Assembly (NCBI GenBank): GCA_020881085.1
Contig: JAJIYR010000182.1
Span: 1-10,970 of the forward strand
Source of the DNA: Rickettsia endosymbiont of Bryobia graminum
Lineage (GTDB): Bacteria > Pseudomonadota > Alphaproteobacteria > Rickettsiales > Rickettsiaceae
Length of the DNA: 10,970 nt
Direction: 5' to 3'
Below are positions 1 through 7,420 of the stretch, one piece after another. The translations under genes were made by a program, and so were the position numbers. A model generated the notes under the pieces. That model was not told the origin of the DNA, made no database searches, and saw only the letters and a program-made list of their open reading frames with translations. Each line of letters opens with the position of its first letter. The first letter of the stretch is position 1.

Positions 1-1
1 T

Positions 2-106
2 GAACAATTTTCAGAAGCAATAAACAAATTTTTCAGCAACATCGGCAATTATAAAGATAGGTTACGTACCTTAATAAACGATAATTTCCAAACCTATTAC
101 CGTTAA
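2..106 (+). CDS. IS630-like transposase, C-terminal end (partial)
   Basis: This open frame enters from the left edge and stops at TAA (104-106). It gives 34 residues that include FFSNIGNYKDRLRTLINDNF. A helix-rich end finishing in a L-IN-x-NF pattern is what I recall for the C-terminus of IS630/Tc1-mariner DDE transposases that are abundant in Rickettsiales. The catalytic DDE residues lie outside the window, so whether the element is intact cannot be judged here. The IS end should lie within a few tens of bases after the stop, but no terminal inverted repeat can be identified without the other end. The family assignment rests on a short tail only. Confidence 0.5.
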   Translation, partial: EQFSEAINKFFSNIGNYKDRLRTLINDNFQTYYR

Positions 107-127
107 CCATTTCTCCAACTCTTCAAG

Positions 128-271
128 TTAATTCAGTATATCATTATTACTTTTAATAGCGTGTGCAGCTGAACAGGCATAAACTACTGAAGCATGAGAA
201 AAGAAGTCTATAGCCCCCTTTAATTCTTCAGTTGCAAACGGAGTTTTTTTCAATGATGATTTTTTTGACAT
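128..271 (-). CDS. small hypothetical protein (47 aa), possibly truncated by the IS
   Basis: ATG (269-271) opens a 47-codon frame ending at TAA (128-130). The start is supported by an AGAGG ribosome binding site 6 nt upstream and a perfect TATAAT -10 box at 312-317, about 40 nt before the ATG. The protein begins with a Lys/Ser-rich stretch (MSKKSSLKK), then a helix-like part (ATEELKGAIDFFSHASVVYA) and an alanine-rich segment with one Cys. It has no signal peptide or recognisable domain. The stop lies only 22 nt from the transposase stop, so the 3' end may have been replaced by IS end sequence and the original protein may have been longer. I do not recognise the family. Too short to be certain it is made. 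Confidence 0.4.
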   Translation of the reverse strand: MSKKSSLKKTPFATEELKGAIDFFSHASVVYACSAAHAIKSNNDILN

Positions 272-311
272 AAATAACCTCTAATTAAGTTTACTTATTT
301 CTAAACTCACA

Positions 312-317
312 ATTATA
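312..317 (-). promoter_or_regulatory. putative -10 box for the small ORF
   Basis: TATAAT on the minus strand, a perfect sigma70-type -10 hexamer. No good -35 lies 16-18 nt upstream; the best candidate at 16 nt is AAATTG. Transcription from here would give a leader of about 34 nt carrying the AGAGG site before the ATG at 271. In such AT-rich DNA a lone -10 match is weak evidence. Confidence 0.3.
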
Positions 318-339
318 GATTACCATGTTAATACAATTT

Positions 340-360
340 GATTCAATCTTTAATTGAATC
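340..360 (-). terminator. hairpin downstream of the FzlA-like gene
   Basis: Perfect 8-bp inverted repeat GATTCAAT / ATTGAATC with a 5-nt loop, 100 nt past the stop of the 460-1128 gene and upstream of the 128-271 ORF. A further TTGA/TCAA pair could extend it with a small bulge. Position suggests a terminator for the minus-strand gene, but the following bases are mixed A/T rather than a clean U tract, so this is tentative. Confidence 0.3.
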
Positions 361-459
361 TATCAAATAATAATTGAAAATTATCAGATCTATGTGGTAT
401 TTTAATTATAATAGCTACTCATCAATATAGAAATTGGAATAAAGTAACAATATAATATG

Positions 460-1128
460 CTAAAAATCCAAATCAGTATAACAGGAAGGGGGGGGAAAAC
501 CAGCTATTTGATCTTGTAATAAAGAACGAAAACTAGGTCTTGATTTAATGACGGCATACCATTCACGAACAGATAGCCATTTATCCCAATTCATTTCACC
601 AAAATAATCTAAGACTGATATATGGCTGGCAGCTGCTATATCTGCACAGCTTAATGAATCAGAAGCAATAAAACTACGAGCTTCTAGCAAGTTAGTCAGA
701 TAATTCAAATGATATGAAAGATTATTTTTAGCGGCTCTTAAAAATTCAGTTCTTGGCCCCCCTAATTGACAAGATGGCCTTACTATTTTCTCGTCAATAA
801 TAATCTTAGTTACTTCACGGCAAAATTTTTCATTAAACCAACTAAGTAACCTACGAATTTCACATTTAGTATCAATATCCTCATCCATAAAATTAAAATT
901 AGGATATTTATCATTTAAATATTCAATGATTGGATAAATTCCTGCAATAATCAATTGAGATGATTCTTGCAGCACTGGTATAGAGCCTGCCGGATTAAGA
1001 GATAAAAACTCTTTATTCCTTTGCCAGTAATCTTCCTTTATCATTGTAAAATCAGCACTCAATTCCTTTAACAAAATACGAATCTGGCGAGATAATGGAC
1101 AAATAGGATAATGATATAATTTTCTCAT
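460..1128 (-). CDS. fzlA: GST-fold protein, FzlA-like FtsZ-binding division factor
   Basis: A 222-residue GST-fold protein with a thioredoxin-like domain at about 1-75 (CPLSRQ at 10-15, the cis-Pro loop NPAGSIPVL ending near Pro51) and an all-helical C-terminal domain at about 85-205 (SLSCADIAAASH as the N-capping region). The usual Glu/Asp-Ser pair that holds the glutathione glutamyl group is replaced by Ala62-Gly63, so glutathione use is doubtful. Overall architecture (DYWQRNKEF, LLSWFNEKFCREVT, IKSRPSFRSLL) and the final YTDLDF match the alphaproteobacterial FzlA family, in which the C-terminal tail is needed for binding FtsZ and promoting constriction. This assignment is from memory of the family. 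The ATG has a purine-rich AAGAAG upstream. It lies 121 nt downstream of ychF on the same strand, with a candidate promoter of its own. An eight-C tract encodes FPPP immediately before the tail. A generic GST-like stress protein is the alternative. Confidence 0.7.
   Translation of the reverse strand: MRKLYHYPICPLSRQIRILLKELSADFTMIKEDYWQRNKEFLSLNPAGSIPVLQESSQLIIAGIYPIIEYLNDKYPNFNFMDEDIDTKCEIRRLLSWFNEKFCREVTKIIIDEKIVRPSCQLGGPRTEFLRAAKNNLSYHLNYLTNLLEARSFIASDSLSCADIAAASHISVLDYFGEMNWDKWLSVREWYAVIKSRPSFRSLLQDQIAGFPPPSCYTDLDF
488..495 (-). repeat. poly-C(8) homopolymer tract inside the FzlA-like gene
   Basis: Eight consecutive G on the + strand (C8 on the coding strand) in DNA that is otherwise strongly A/T-rich. 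It spans codons 212-214, giving three prolines before SCYTDLDF. Homopolymers of this length can slip during replication or transcription. Both shifted frames were read by hand: +1 C ends after FPPPFLLY, and -1 C runs on to a longer unrelated tail. Confidence 0.9.
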
Positions 1129-1188
1129 TAAATCTTCTTAATAGAATATATTTTTTAATATTAATAAATAGTTAATTTTCTTTGCCAA

Positions 1189-1216
1189 ATTATAAACTAT
1201 CAATAAATTATTTAAA
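1189..1216 (-). promoter_or_regulatory. candidate promoter for the FzlA-like gene
   Basis: TTTAAA (1211-1216) and a perfect TATAAT (1189-1194) on the minus strand, separated by 16 nt, within the 121-nt gap between ychF and the FzlA-like gene. The gene may therefore be transcribed separately from ychF. The AT-rich background makes chance matches common. Confidence 0.35.
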
Positions 1217-1249
1217 ATACAACATTGTTAAGTAAATATAAAAAATAAT

Positions 1250-2347
1250 TTAAACATTAAATCTGAAATGAACTATATCGCCATCTTGCATCTTATAATC
1301 CTTTCCTTCTAAACGCATTTTTCCTACTTCTTTAGCTTTCACTTCACCACCAAAGTTTATATAATCCTCATAACCGATCACTTCCGCCCTAATAAAGCCT
1401 TTTTCAAAATCTGTATGAATAATACCAGCTGCTTTCGGCGCTAATGTGCCATTATGAAAAGTCCAAGCATGAGCTTCTTTAGGACCTATAGTAAAAAAGC
1501 TTCTTAAATCTAATAAATTATATACTTCTTTAATAATTTTACTAAGACCGGTTTCTGCTAAACCAATGCTTTCTAAAAATTCTTTCTTCTCTTCTACGCT
1601 TTCTAAAACAGCAATATCTGCTTCAATCTTTGAAGAAATAATCACATATTTTGCATTATCTTGAGCAGCCTTTTGGGCTACAAGTTCAGTAAGTTTATTA
1701 CCAGATACAGCATCTTGCTCTAAAACATTACAAGCATATAATACTGGCTTAGAGGTTAATAATTGTAATTGATCTAACTCAAATTTACTGTAGGTTCCTA
1801 TTAAACTACGAACAGACTTACCCATACCAAGACAGACTTGAATTTCTTTTAATAATTCTATCTGATCTTTCAAAGTTTTATCGCCAGTTTTAAAACGTTT
1901 CTCAGCATTTGCTAAACGCTTTTCTACTGATTCTAAGTCTGCTAATATCAATTCAGTTTCTATTATCTCAGCATCATTTATCGGATCAATTTTATTATGG
2001 ACATGAGTAATATCAACATCTTCAAAACAGCGCAAAACATGCAAAATAGCGTCTACTTCTCTAATATGTGACAAAAACTTATTACCCAACCCTTCTCCCT
2101 TACTAGCTCCTTTTACTAATCCAGCAATATCCACAAATTCAATATAAGTTGGTATAATTTTAGCTGAACCAGCTATAAATGATAACTTAGTTAATCTATC
2201 ATCAGGTACTGATACCGTACCTGAATTTGGTTCAATCGTACAAAATGGATAATTAGCAGCTTCTGCAGCTATACTTGAAGTTAAAGCATTAAACAAAGTA
2301 GATTTACCAACATTTGGCAACCCTACAATACCGCATTTCAATGTCAT
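1250..2347 (-). CDS. ychF: YchF/Obg-family nucleotide-binding ATPase
   Basis: A full-length 365-residue YchF (the family is typically about 363). The P-loop GLPNVGKS is at 9-16, the switch region [10 protein letters not shown] follows at 34-43, and G3 DIAG is at 73-76 with the GxGLGN stretch after it. The G4 position reads NVLE (207-210) instead of NKxD, the family hallmark linked to ATP rather than GTP preference. A helical insertion lies at about 125-200 and a C-terminal TGS domain at about 282-365. YchF is a cytosolic ribosome-associated ATPase linked to translation and stress responses. The ATG start gives the canonical N-terminus [16 protein letters not shown]. The ribosome binding site is weak (AAGTAAG). 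It is usually found beside pth; here the two are in the same orientation but about 2 kb apart. Confidence 0.97.
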   Translation of the reverse strand: MTLKCGIVGLPNVGKSTLFNALTSSIAAEAANYPFCTIEPNSGTVSVPDDRLTKLSFIAGSAKIIPTYIEFVDIAGLVKGASKGEGLGNKFLSHIREVDAILHVLRCFEDVDITHVHNKIDPINDAEIIETELILADLESVEKRLANAEKRFKTGDKTLKDQIELLKEIQVCLGMGKSVRSLIGTYSKFELDQLQLLTSKPVLYACNVLEQDAVSGNKLTELVAQKAAQDNAKYVIISSKIEADIAVLESVEEKKEFLESIGLAETGLSKIIKEVYNLLDLRSFFTIGPKEAHAWTFHNGTLAPKAAGIIHTDFEKGFIRAEVIGYEDYINFGGEVKAKEVGKMRLEGKDYKMQDGDIVHFRFNV

Positions 2348-2426
2348 AATTTTACTTACTTTTTATATTCTTTCTTAAATAATTTCATTAGCCCTAATTT
2401 AAAATTTAGATTATTTTTCGCTCCAA

Positions 2427-2455
2427 AATATACTTAAAATATAATTTTTGTACAA
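2427..2455 (-). promoter_or_regulatory. candidate promoter for ychF
   Basis: TTGTAC (2450-2455) and TATATT (2427-2432) on the minus strand with a 17-nt spacer, about 80 nt upstream of the ychF ATG. If ychF was once cotranscribed with pth, a local promoter would now be needed. Moderate match in AT-rich sequence. Confidence 0.35.
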
Positions 2456-2621
2456 ATGGCATTTAAACCCTTTTATTATCAGCTCTCCAAGGCAGAATTT
2501 TGGTGAATTTTAATATTTTTTTAGTTGTTATTATAGAACTCTGAATTTATATTTATTTCTATAGTAATCACACCAGTTTAGAAAAGCCTTATACTTCATT
2601 GTTTTGATGGTTTTATGCCAA

Positions 2622-2667
2622 TTTAGAATATCTTAAAATACTTATAATACTAAGATATTTCTCTAAA
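2622..2667. repeat. imperfect AT-rich inverted repeat
   Basis: A perfect 9-bp core, AATATCTTA (2627-2635) and TAAGATATT (2651-2659), around a 15-nt loop, extended outward by TTTAGA/TCTAAA with a small offset. It sits in the gene-free gap and could be a mobile-element remnant or chance structure in AT-rich DNA. Confidence 0.35.
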
Positions 2668-2877
2668 TTAATTCTCCAATCATTATGCCAGTGAAAATTG
2701 TAAGAATAACTAGCTTAAATTTTTCCTAAAATAATAAACTTTAGAACTATTATCATACCCCTCTCTTGTAAATTCTAGCCTAAAGCTTACTTTCTTATAA
2801 AAAGATCTAACTTGCCATTCAAATTTTATTAAAATCAATAAATATAGCAGAAATCACTAAGATAAAGATAACAGGAT

Positions 2878-2936
2878 GTCATGCTGAATTTATTTCAGCA
2901 TCTCTCTTATAGATCCTGAAACAAGTTCAGGATGAC
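2878..2936. repeat. dispersed palindromic repeat made of two hairpins
   Basis: Two halves in inverted orientation (2878-2903 and 2911-2936) agree at 22 of 26 positions, bounded by GTCAT at the left and ATGAC at the right. Each half also folds on itself with a perfect 8-bp stem: ATGCTGAA/TTCAGCAT (2881-2888 and 2894-2901) and ATCCTGAA/TTCAGGAT (2913-2920 and 2926-2933), both with 5-nt loops. The consensus resembles short dispersed MITE-like or palindromic elements known from Rickettsiales and other bacteria. It is GC-richer than its surroundings. Only one full copy is visible here; repetition in the genome is assumed. Confidence 0.75.
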
Positions 2937-3143
2937 CCTGCTTTAGTTTAGGATGATTTAGTATTAAATATCACTATCTTTATATTCTTTATTTACCATT
3001 TAGCTTTTAAACAATACCAAAGCTAGATTAAAAAAATTCCAAAATTTATTTCCCTAAGCTTAATTCTATACTATAGTTTCATTTAGCACGAGATTTTTTA
3101 TCTTTAAATTTTGTTTACATACCTAATAAATAAAGCTGTTCAC

Positions 3144-4322
3144 ATGAAAATAAATTATAAATTTAGAGAATTTATTAAATCCGAGACTTTTTCCGGTTTA
3201 CTATTAATTACAACTTTCTTCTTGGCATTAATAATTAGTAATAACTCTACTTCCTACGAATATTATAAAAAAATTGTTTATCTACCTATAACTATTATTT
3301 TAGGAGATTTTTCTCTTAATACCTCATTTATAGAGATAATTAATGATGGTCTCATGACTTTCTTCTTTTTATTAATAGGATTAGAAATGAAATACCATTT
3401 AGTAGAAGGAGAATATAAAGAACGGAGAAAATTAATATTACCAACTGCAGCTGCTATAGGTGGGTTAGTAGTTCCAGCTTTAGTTTATATATCATTTAAC
3501 TTTAATCAACCTACTTTGAAAGGATGGGCTATACCAATAGCTACAGATACAGCTTTTATATTAGGTATATTATCATTATTTAGAAATCGCATCAGTTTTG
3601 AATTAAAAGTTTTTATAATAGGGTTTTTACTTATCGATGACGCTTTAGCCTTAATTATATTAGCCGTTTTTTATACTAAAACTATTTATTATTCAGCATT
3701 ATTTGTTGCTATAGGTTTAACAGCTGTATTAGCTATATTAAATATGCTAAATGTAAAACAGACTTTTTACTACATGCTAGCAGGCCTGTTATTATGGGTG
3801 GCAATGGTTGAAGCTGGAATACATGGAACATTGGCTGGAGCAGTAATAGCATTAGCTATTCCGGTTACAGTAAAAGAAATACCTAATAATTATTTTAAAG
3901 AATTAGAAGGCTCTGTTCACCTATTAGTAAGCTATTTTATTTTACCTATCTTTATTTTTATTAACTCTGGTATATCTTTCAAGAATTTTAGTATCTACAG
4001 TACATGTTCTAATGTTAGCTTTGGAATTATTTTTGGGTTATTCATAGGTAAACAATTAGGTATTTGGTTATTTTCTTACCCTATAATAAAGTCAAAAATT
4101 TGTATGTTGCCTAATAATACGTCTTGGCCGAAATTTTATTCTATTGCAATTCTTGGGGGAATAGGCTTTACCTTAAGTTTATTTATTGGCGGATTAACCT
4201 TTGATGAAGGTTGCCCTGCTAATGCTATGAGGGTGGCTGTAATTATTGGCTCAGTATTGTCGGCAATATTTGGAATCTTAGTGTTAAAGTACGAACGTTT
4301 CTTTACAATCTTTAACAAGTAA
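3144..4322 (+). CDS. nhaA: Na+/H+ antiporter NhaA
   Basis: A 392-residue polytopic inner-membrane protein of usual NhaA length (E. coli 388). The functional residues are present: Asp135 in IATDTAFILG (E. coli Asp133), the ion-binding pair Asp165-Asp166 in LLIDDALAL (Asp163/164), His227 in GIHGTLAG (the pH-sensing His225) and Lys303 in IGKQLGI (Lys300). It exchanges Na+ or Li+ for H+ to control pH and sodium. I chose ATG 3144 because MKINYKFREFIKSETFSGLL aligns with the family N-terminus; an in-frame TTG at 3111 would add 11 residues. Neither start has a clear Shine-Dalgarno. A TATACT hexamer at 3067-3072 could be part of its promoter, but no good -35 is seen. It lies alone on + between ychF and pth and is probably inserted there. 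Confidence 0.95.
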   Translation: MKINYKFREFIKSETFSGLLLITTFFLALIISNNSTSYEYYKKIVYLPITIILGDFSLNTSFIEIINDGLMTFFFLLIGLEMKYHLVEGEYKERRKLILPTAAAIGGLVVPALVYISFNFNQPTLKGWAIPIATDTAFILGILSLFRNRISFELKVFIIGFLLIDDALALIILAVFYTKTIYYSALFVAIGLTAVLAILNMLNVKQTFYYMLAGLLLWVAMVEAGIHGTLAGAVIALAIPVTVKEIPNNYFKELEGSVHLLVSYFILPIFIFINSGISFKNFSIYSTCSNVSFGIIFGLFIGKQLGIWLFSYPIIKSKICMLPNNTSWPKFYSIAILGGIGFTLSLFIGGLTFDEGCPANAMRVAVIIGSVLSAIFGILVLKYERFFTIFNK

Positions 4323-4372
4323 ATTTAGCTAATATAATAAAGACTATAATTTGAACATATACAGCTCTGATT

Positions 4373-4403
4373 AGTTAATAATAATCTATAATTATTATTA
4401 ACT
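4373..4403. terminator. bidirectional terminator between convergent nhaA and pth
   Basis: Perfect 13-bp inverted repeat, AGTTAATAATAAT (4373-4385) and ATTATTATTAACT (4391-4403), with a 5-nt loop CTATA. It sits 50 nt after the nhaA stop and 9 nt before the pth stop, as expected for a shared terminator of convergent genes. The stem has only two G-C pairs, but a T-rich run follows on the + side (ATTTATTTAG and on). Confidence 0.6.
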
Positions 4404-4412
4404 TGGCCATAT

Positions 4413-4970
4413 TTATTTAGATATTTTATTTTTAAATTCCTCAGATTTTCCTGTAATTAGTAAATTTATATTCTCATTAATTACTTCTATACTATTACCA
4501 ACAACTTGTACTTCATCTTTTTTAAAAGAAGATAGAACATAATCCGATACATCATTACGCATCGGCTTTCCTACCCCTATTCTAATTCGTTGATAATTAT
4601 TCCCTATATGCTGGTCTATGGATTTTAGACCATTATGACCACCTGAACCACCACCAACTTTATATTTTATTCTTCCTGTTTCTAAGTCTATATCATCATG
4701 TATCACGATAACATTATTAGATTTGATATTATAATAAGAACATAGACTACTTACTGATTGACCAGACAAGTTCATATAAATCTGAGGTTTAGCTAATAAT
4801 ATTTTACTATTAGCTATTACTCCTTGAACAACCTCAGCACGTAATTTAGACTTAACATTCCAAAAAAGCTGATGACTATCAGCTATATAGTCCACAGTCA
4901 TAAAACCAATATTGTGACGAGTACTTTGATATTCTTTACCTATATTTCCTAAACCAATAATAAGAATCAT
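4413..4970 (-). CDS. pth: peptidyl-tRNA hydrolase
   Basis: A full-length 185-residue Pth that releases peptides from prematurely dropped peptidyl-tRNA and so recycles tRNA in the cytosol. Catalytic and substrate-binding residues line up with E. coli minus one: Asn9 in GLGNIGKEY, His19 in TRHNIGF (catalytic), Met66-Asn67 in YMNLSG, Asp92 in HDDIDLE, and Asn113 in the GGGSGGHNGLKS loop. The start gives MILIIGLGNIG directly, with AGG 3 nt upstream of the ATG as a weak ribosome binding site. It follows mrcA by 92 nt on the same strand and has a candidate promoter in that gap. Its expected neighbour ychF is 2 kb downstream beyond nhaA. Confidence 0.97.
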   Translation of the reverse strand: MILIIGLGNIGKEYQSTRHNIGFMTVDYIADSHQLFWNVKSKLRAEVVQGVIANSKILLAKPQIYMNLSGQSVSSLCSYYNIKSNNVIVIHDDIDLETGRIKYKVGGGSGGHNGLKSIDQHIGNNYQRIRIGVGKPMRNDVSDYVLSSFKKDEVQVVGNSIEVINENINLLITGKSEEFKNKISK

Positions 4971-4990
4971 AAACCTAATAATAAAACTTC

Positions 4991-5018
4991 ATTTTATTAA
5001 GGAAGGAATTAACAACAA
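4991..5018 (-). promoter_or_regulatory. candidate promoter for pth
   Basis: TTGTTG (5013-5018) and TAAAAT (4991-4996) on the minus strand with a 16-nt spacer, ending 21 nt before the pth ATG. This would give pth a short leader and let it be expressed independently of miaB-mrcA. Moderate match only. Confidence 0.35.
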
Positions 5019-5062
5019 TTTTACTTTGCTGATAGATAACTTAAATCTCTATACAAAGAAAT

Positions 5063-7417
5063 CTAATATATCCCTTCATGCTTATCGTACCCTGGATAAC
5101 CTTCACTTTCATGCACATCTTCTTCTAGTAAATCATTGATTTTAAATGCTTCCATAATATCACCCGAAGCAGTTATCCTGCCAGTTCTTCGATCTACCGG
5201 TATTAATTTTATACTATCTGGAATTTTAAAATCTAATGATGGAACATCAGCATAGGCTTTTTCCATAAAACTAATAAAAATAGGCATTGCAACACTTGAG
5301 CCAGTTGCTGTTTTTCCCATATTTTTTGGATTATCATAACCAATATAAGTTCCAACTATTATTTTAGGAGTAAAGCCAACAAACCAAACGTCTTTACTAT
5401 CATTAGTAGTACCACTCTTAGCTGCAATTACTTTACCTAACTTTTTAGCACCGGTTGCAGTTCCTCTTTGAACGGCTCCCGTCAACATTGAAATTGCTTG
5501 ATAATTTGTTGCCTCATCAATTATTACTTGTTCATGCTTATTAGACACTATAGGGACTTCAATATTTGCAATATCAATATTATCCATGTCTCTTAAATCA
5601 CAATTTTGACATTGTCTATCATCACGGCGGTATATTATTCTACCGTTACGATCCTTTATTAGTTCTACAAAATGCGGTGTTATTTTCTTACCAGAATTAG
5701 CTATTGTTGCATACGCAGCAGTCATCTTTTCTAAAGTACTTTCAAGAGCTCCAAGAACCATAGAGAATACTTTTTTAGGTTGATCATTAATACCAAATCT
5801 ATGAACAACATCAGCAACCTTACTAATTCCTACAGCTTGAGCTACTCGAACGGTAATTAGATTTCGTGATTTTTCAAGGCCAGTACGCATAGTGATTTGA
5901 CCTAGAAAATTCCCACTATAATTTTTGGGACGCCACATCGGCAAACCAGGACCTTGTGATAATTCTATTGGACCATCATCAAAAATTTTATTAGGTTTAA
6001 TACCATTTTCTAATGCTGCAATATAAGAAAAAGTCTTACTTAAAGACCCTGGCTGCCTTAAAGCTGTAGAAACTCTATCAAATTTACTAGCTGAAAAATC
6101 ATACCCCCCAACACTTGCAAGTACCTGACCTGTATTGGGATTCATTACCATAATCCCACCATTTACAGCAGGAACCTGTGTTAAAGCATAAGTATTCTTG
6201 AGTTTTTCTACAACAATTACATCCCCCTTTTTCAAAAGAGATTTTGCGGAAACAAGGTTATACCTTGCCCACTTCATATCAGCTAACAATATTTTAGATT
6301 TACTTCCATCCTCAAGGCCAATTTCTGCTTGACTATCTATAGCACTTAATACAACCGCCAACTTATATTCTAACATTCCCAGCGGTCTTATTACCTTTTG
6401 TAAATTTTCTTGCCAATTACCTACATCTATATTAGTTACTTTACCTCTATAACCTGCACGTTTTTTATCATAATCTCTGATACCTTTTCTCAAAGCACTC
6501 TCTGCAGCTTGTTGATGTTTAGGATCAAGAGAAGTTATAATAGTCAACCCTCCTGTATAAAAAAGCTCTTTACCGCCTAAACGATCAATTACTTCTTCTC
6601 GTACTTGTTCTGCAAAATAATCAGCTGTTACCGTCTCACTAGGATCTCGTTTTTTTAATATAATGGGTGTATCTATCGCTTCCTTTGCTGCTTCTGGAGT
6701 CAGATAACCATCTTCCAACATTCTTGCTATTACGTAATCTCTCCGTTCTTTTACCCTCGCATAATTTCTTTCTGGATTAAAATTTGATGGAGCTTTAGGT
6801 AAACCAGCGATAAATGCTGACTCTTCAATAGTTAACTCTTCAATAGATTTATTAAAATAATTCTGAGCTGCCACAGCAACACCGTAAGCTCCCTTACCAA
6901 AAAACGTTTGATTAAGATATAGCTCTAAAATTTGATCTTTAGTGAAACCTTTAGAAATTCTGTAAGATAATATAGCTTCTTTAATCTTACGTTCTATTGA
7001 TACTTCTGACGTTAGTAGAAAGTTCTTAACTACCTGTTGAGTAATAGTTGACGCTCCCTCTACTCTACGATGATGAATGATATTAGAAATATTTAATATT
7101 GCAGCTCTAACTATTCCAACAATATCAATTCCTGGATGCTCATAAAAATTTTTATCTTCAGCAGCAATAAAAGCTTCTATAAGAGAGTGAGGTATACTAC
7201 TAATAGGAACAAAAACTCTTCTCTCTAACGCATATTCCTCTATCAATTTACCATCACGTGAATAAATTCTTGTTACAGAAGGTGGGTGATAATTTGTAAG
7301 TTGGGAATAATCTGGCAAATCTCTAGAATAATAAAAAAATAAGAATATAACACCGCTAAAACCTATCACTCCCAATAAGATAAATAATTTAAAAAATAAA
7401 TATAATTTTTTGAACAT
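5063..7417 (-). CDS. mrcA: bifunctional penicillin-binding protein 1A
   Basis: A class A PBP of 784 residues that polymerises and crosslinks peptidoglycan. One N-terminal membrane anchor lies at about 9-29, leaving the rest periplasmic. The family 51 glycosyltransferase domain (about 50-230) has the catalytic EDKNFYEHPG (Glu87), GASTITQQ (121-128) and RKIKEA (second Glu147). An OB-like linker follows. The transpeptidase domain (about 415-720) keeps all three motifs: Ser458-L-S-Lys461, Ser517-R-Asn519 and KSGT (667-670). A CQNC pair at 603-606 lies in an insertion. All catalytic residues are present, so the enzyme looks active, in line with a retained peptidoglycan pathway. The ATG lies 3 nt after the miaB stop, with GGTGAG of the miaB end 9 nt upstream as the probable ribosome binding site, so translation is probably coupled. 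Confidence 0.96.
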   Translation of the reverse strand: MFKKLYLFFKLFILLGVIGFSGVIFLFFYYSRDLPDYSQLTNYHPPSVTRIYSRDGKLIEEYALERRVFVPISSIPHSLIEAFIAAEDKNFYEHPGIDIVGIVRAAILNISNIIHHRRVEGASTITQQVVKNFLLTSEVSIERKIKEAILSYRISKGFTKDQILELYLNQTFFGKGAYGVAVAAQNYFNKSIEELTIEESAFIAGLPKAPSNFNPERNYARVKERRDYVIARMLEDGYLTPEAAKEAIDTPIILKKRDPSETVTADYFAEQVREEVIDRLGGKELFYTGGLTIITSLDPKHQQAAESALRKGIRDYDKKRAGYRGKVTNIDVGNWQENLQKVIRPLGMLEYKLAVVLSAIDSQAEIGLEDGSKSKILLADMKWARYNLVSAKSLLKKGDVIVVEKLKNTYALTQVPAVNGGIMVMNPNTGQVLASVGGYDFSASKFDRVSTALRQPGSLSKTFSYIAALENGIKPNKIFDDGPIELSQGPGLPMWRPKNYSGNFLGQITMRTGLEKSRNLITVRVAQAVGISKVADVVHRFGINDQPKKVFSMVLGALESTLEKMTAAYATIANSGKKITPHFVELIKDRNGRIIYRRDDRQCQNCDLRDMDNIDIANIEVPIVSNKHEQVIIDEATNYQAISMLTGAVQRGTATGAKKLGKVIAAKSGTTNDSKDVWFVGFTPKIIVGTYIGYDNPKNMGKTATGSSVAMPIFISFMEKAYADVPSLDFKIPDSIKLIPVDRRTGRITASGDIMEAFKINDLLEEDVHESEGYPGYDKHEGIY

Positions 7418-7420
7418 TTA

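Larger units (their letters stand above)
2348..3143. other. long AT-rich gap without a supported gene
   Basis: About 800 bases between the divergent ychF and nhaA genes. All frames are broken by stops. The longest suggestive stretch is a 47-codon minus-strand frame at 2710-2853 with no start codon and no recognisable motif. The gap contains a candidate ychF promoter, an AT-rich inverted repeat (2622-2667) and a dispersed double-hairpin repeat (2878-2936). The rest is probably eroded DNA, as is common in Rickettsiales. Confidence 0.6.

Noticed and set aside
2710..2853. 47-codon open stretch on the minus strand within the long gap
   Set aside because: No start codon, no recognisable motif, and stops on both sides. 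It could be a fossil fragment but cannot be supported as a gene.
3111..3143. TTG-initiated N-terminal extension of nhaA
   Set aside because: Adds 11 residues not expected in the family and has no ribosome binding site. ATG 3144 aligns with the NhaA N-terminus.
4136..4318. 60-codon minus-strand ORF inside nhaA
   Set aside because: Lies wholly antisense to a conserved gene and has no domain or start signals.
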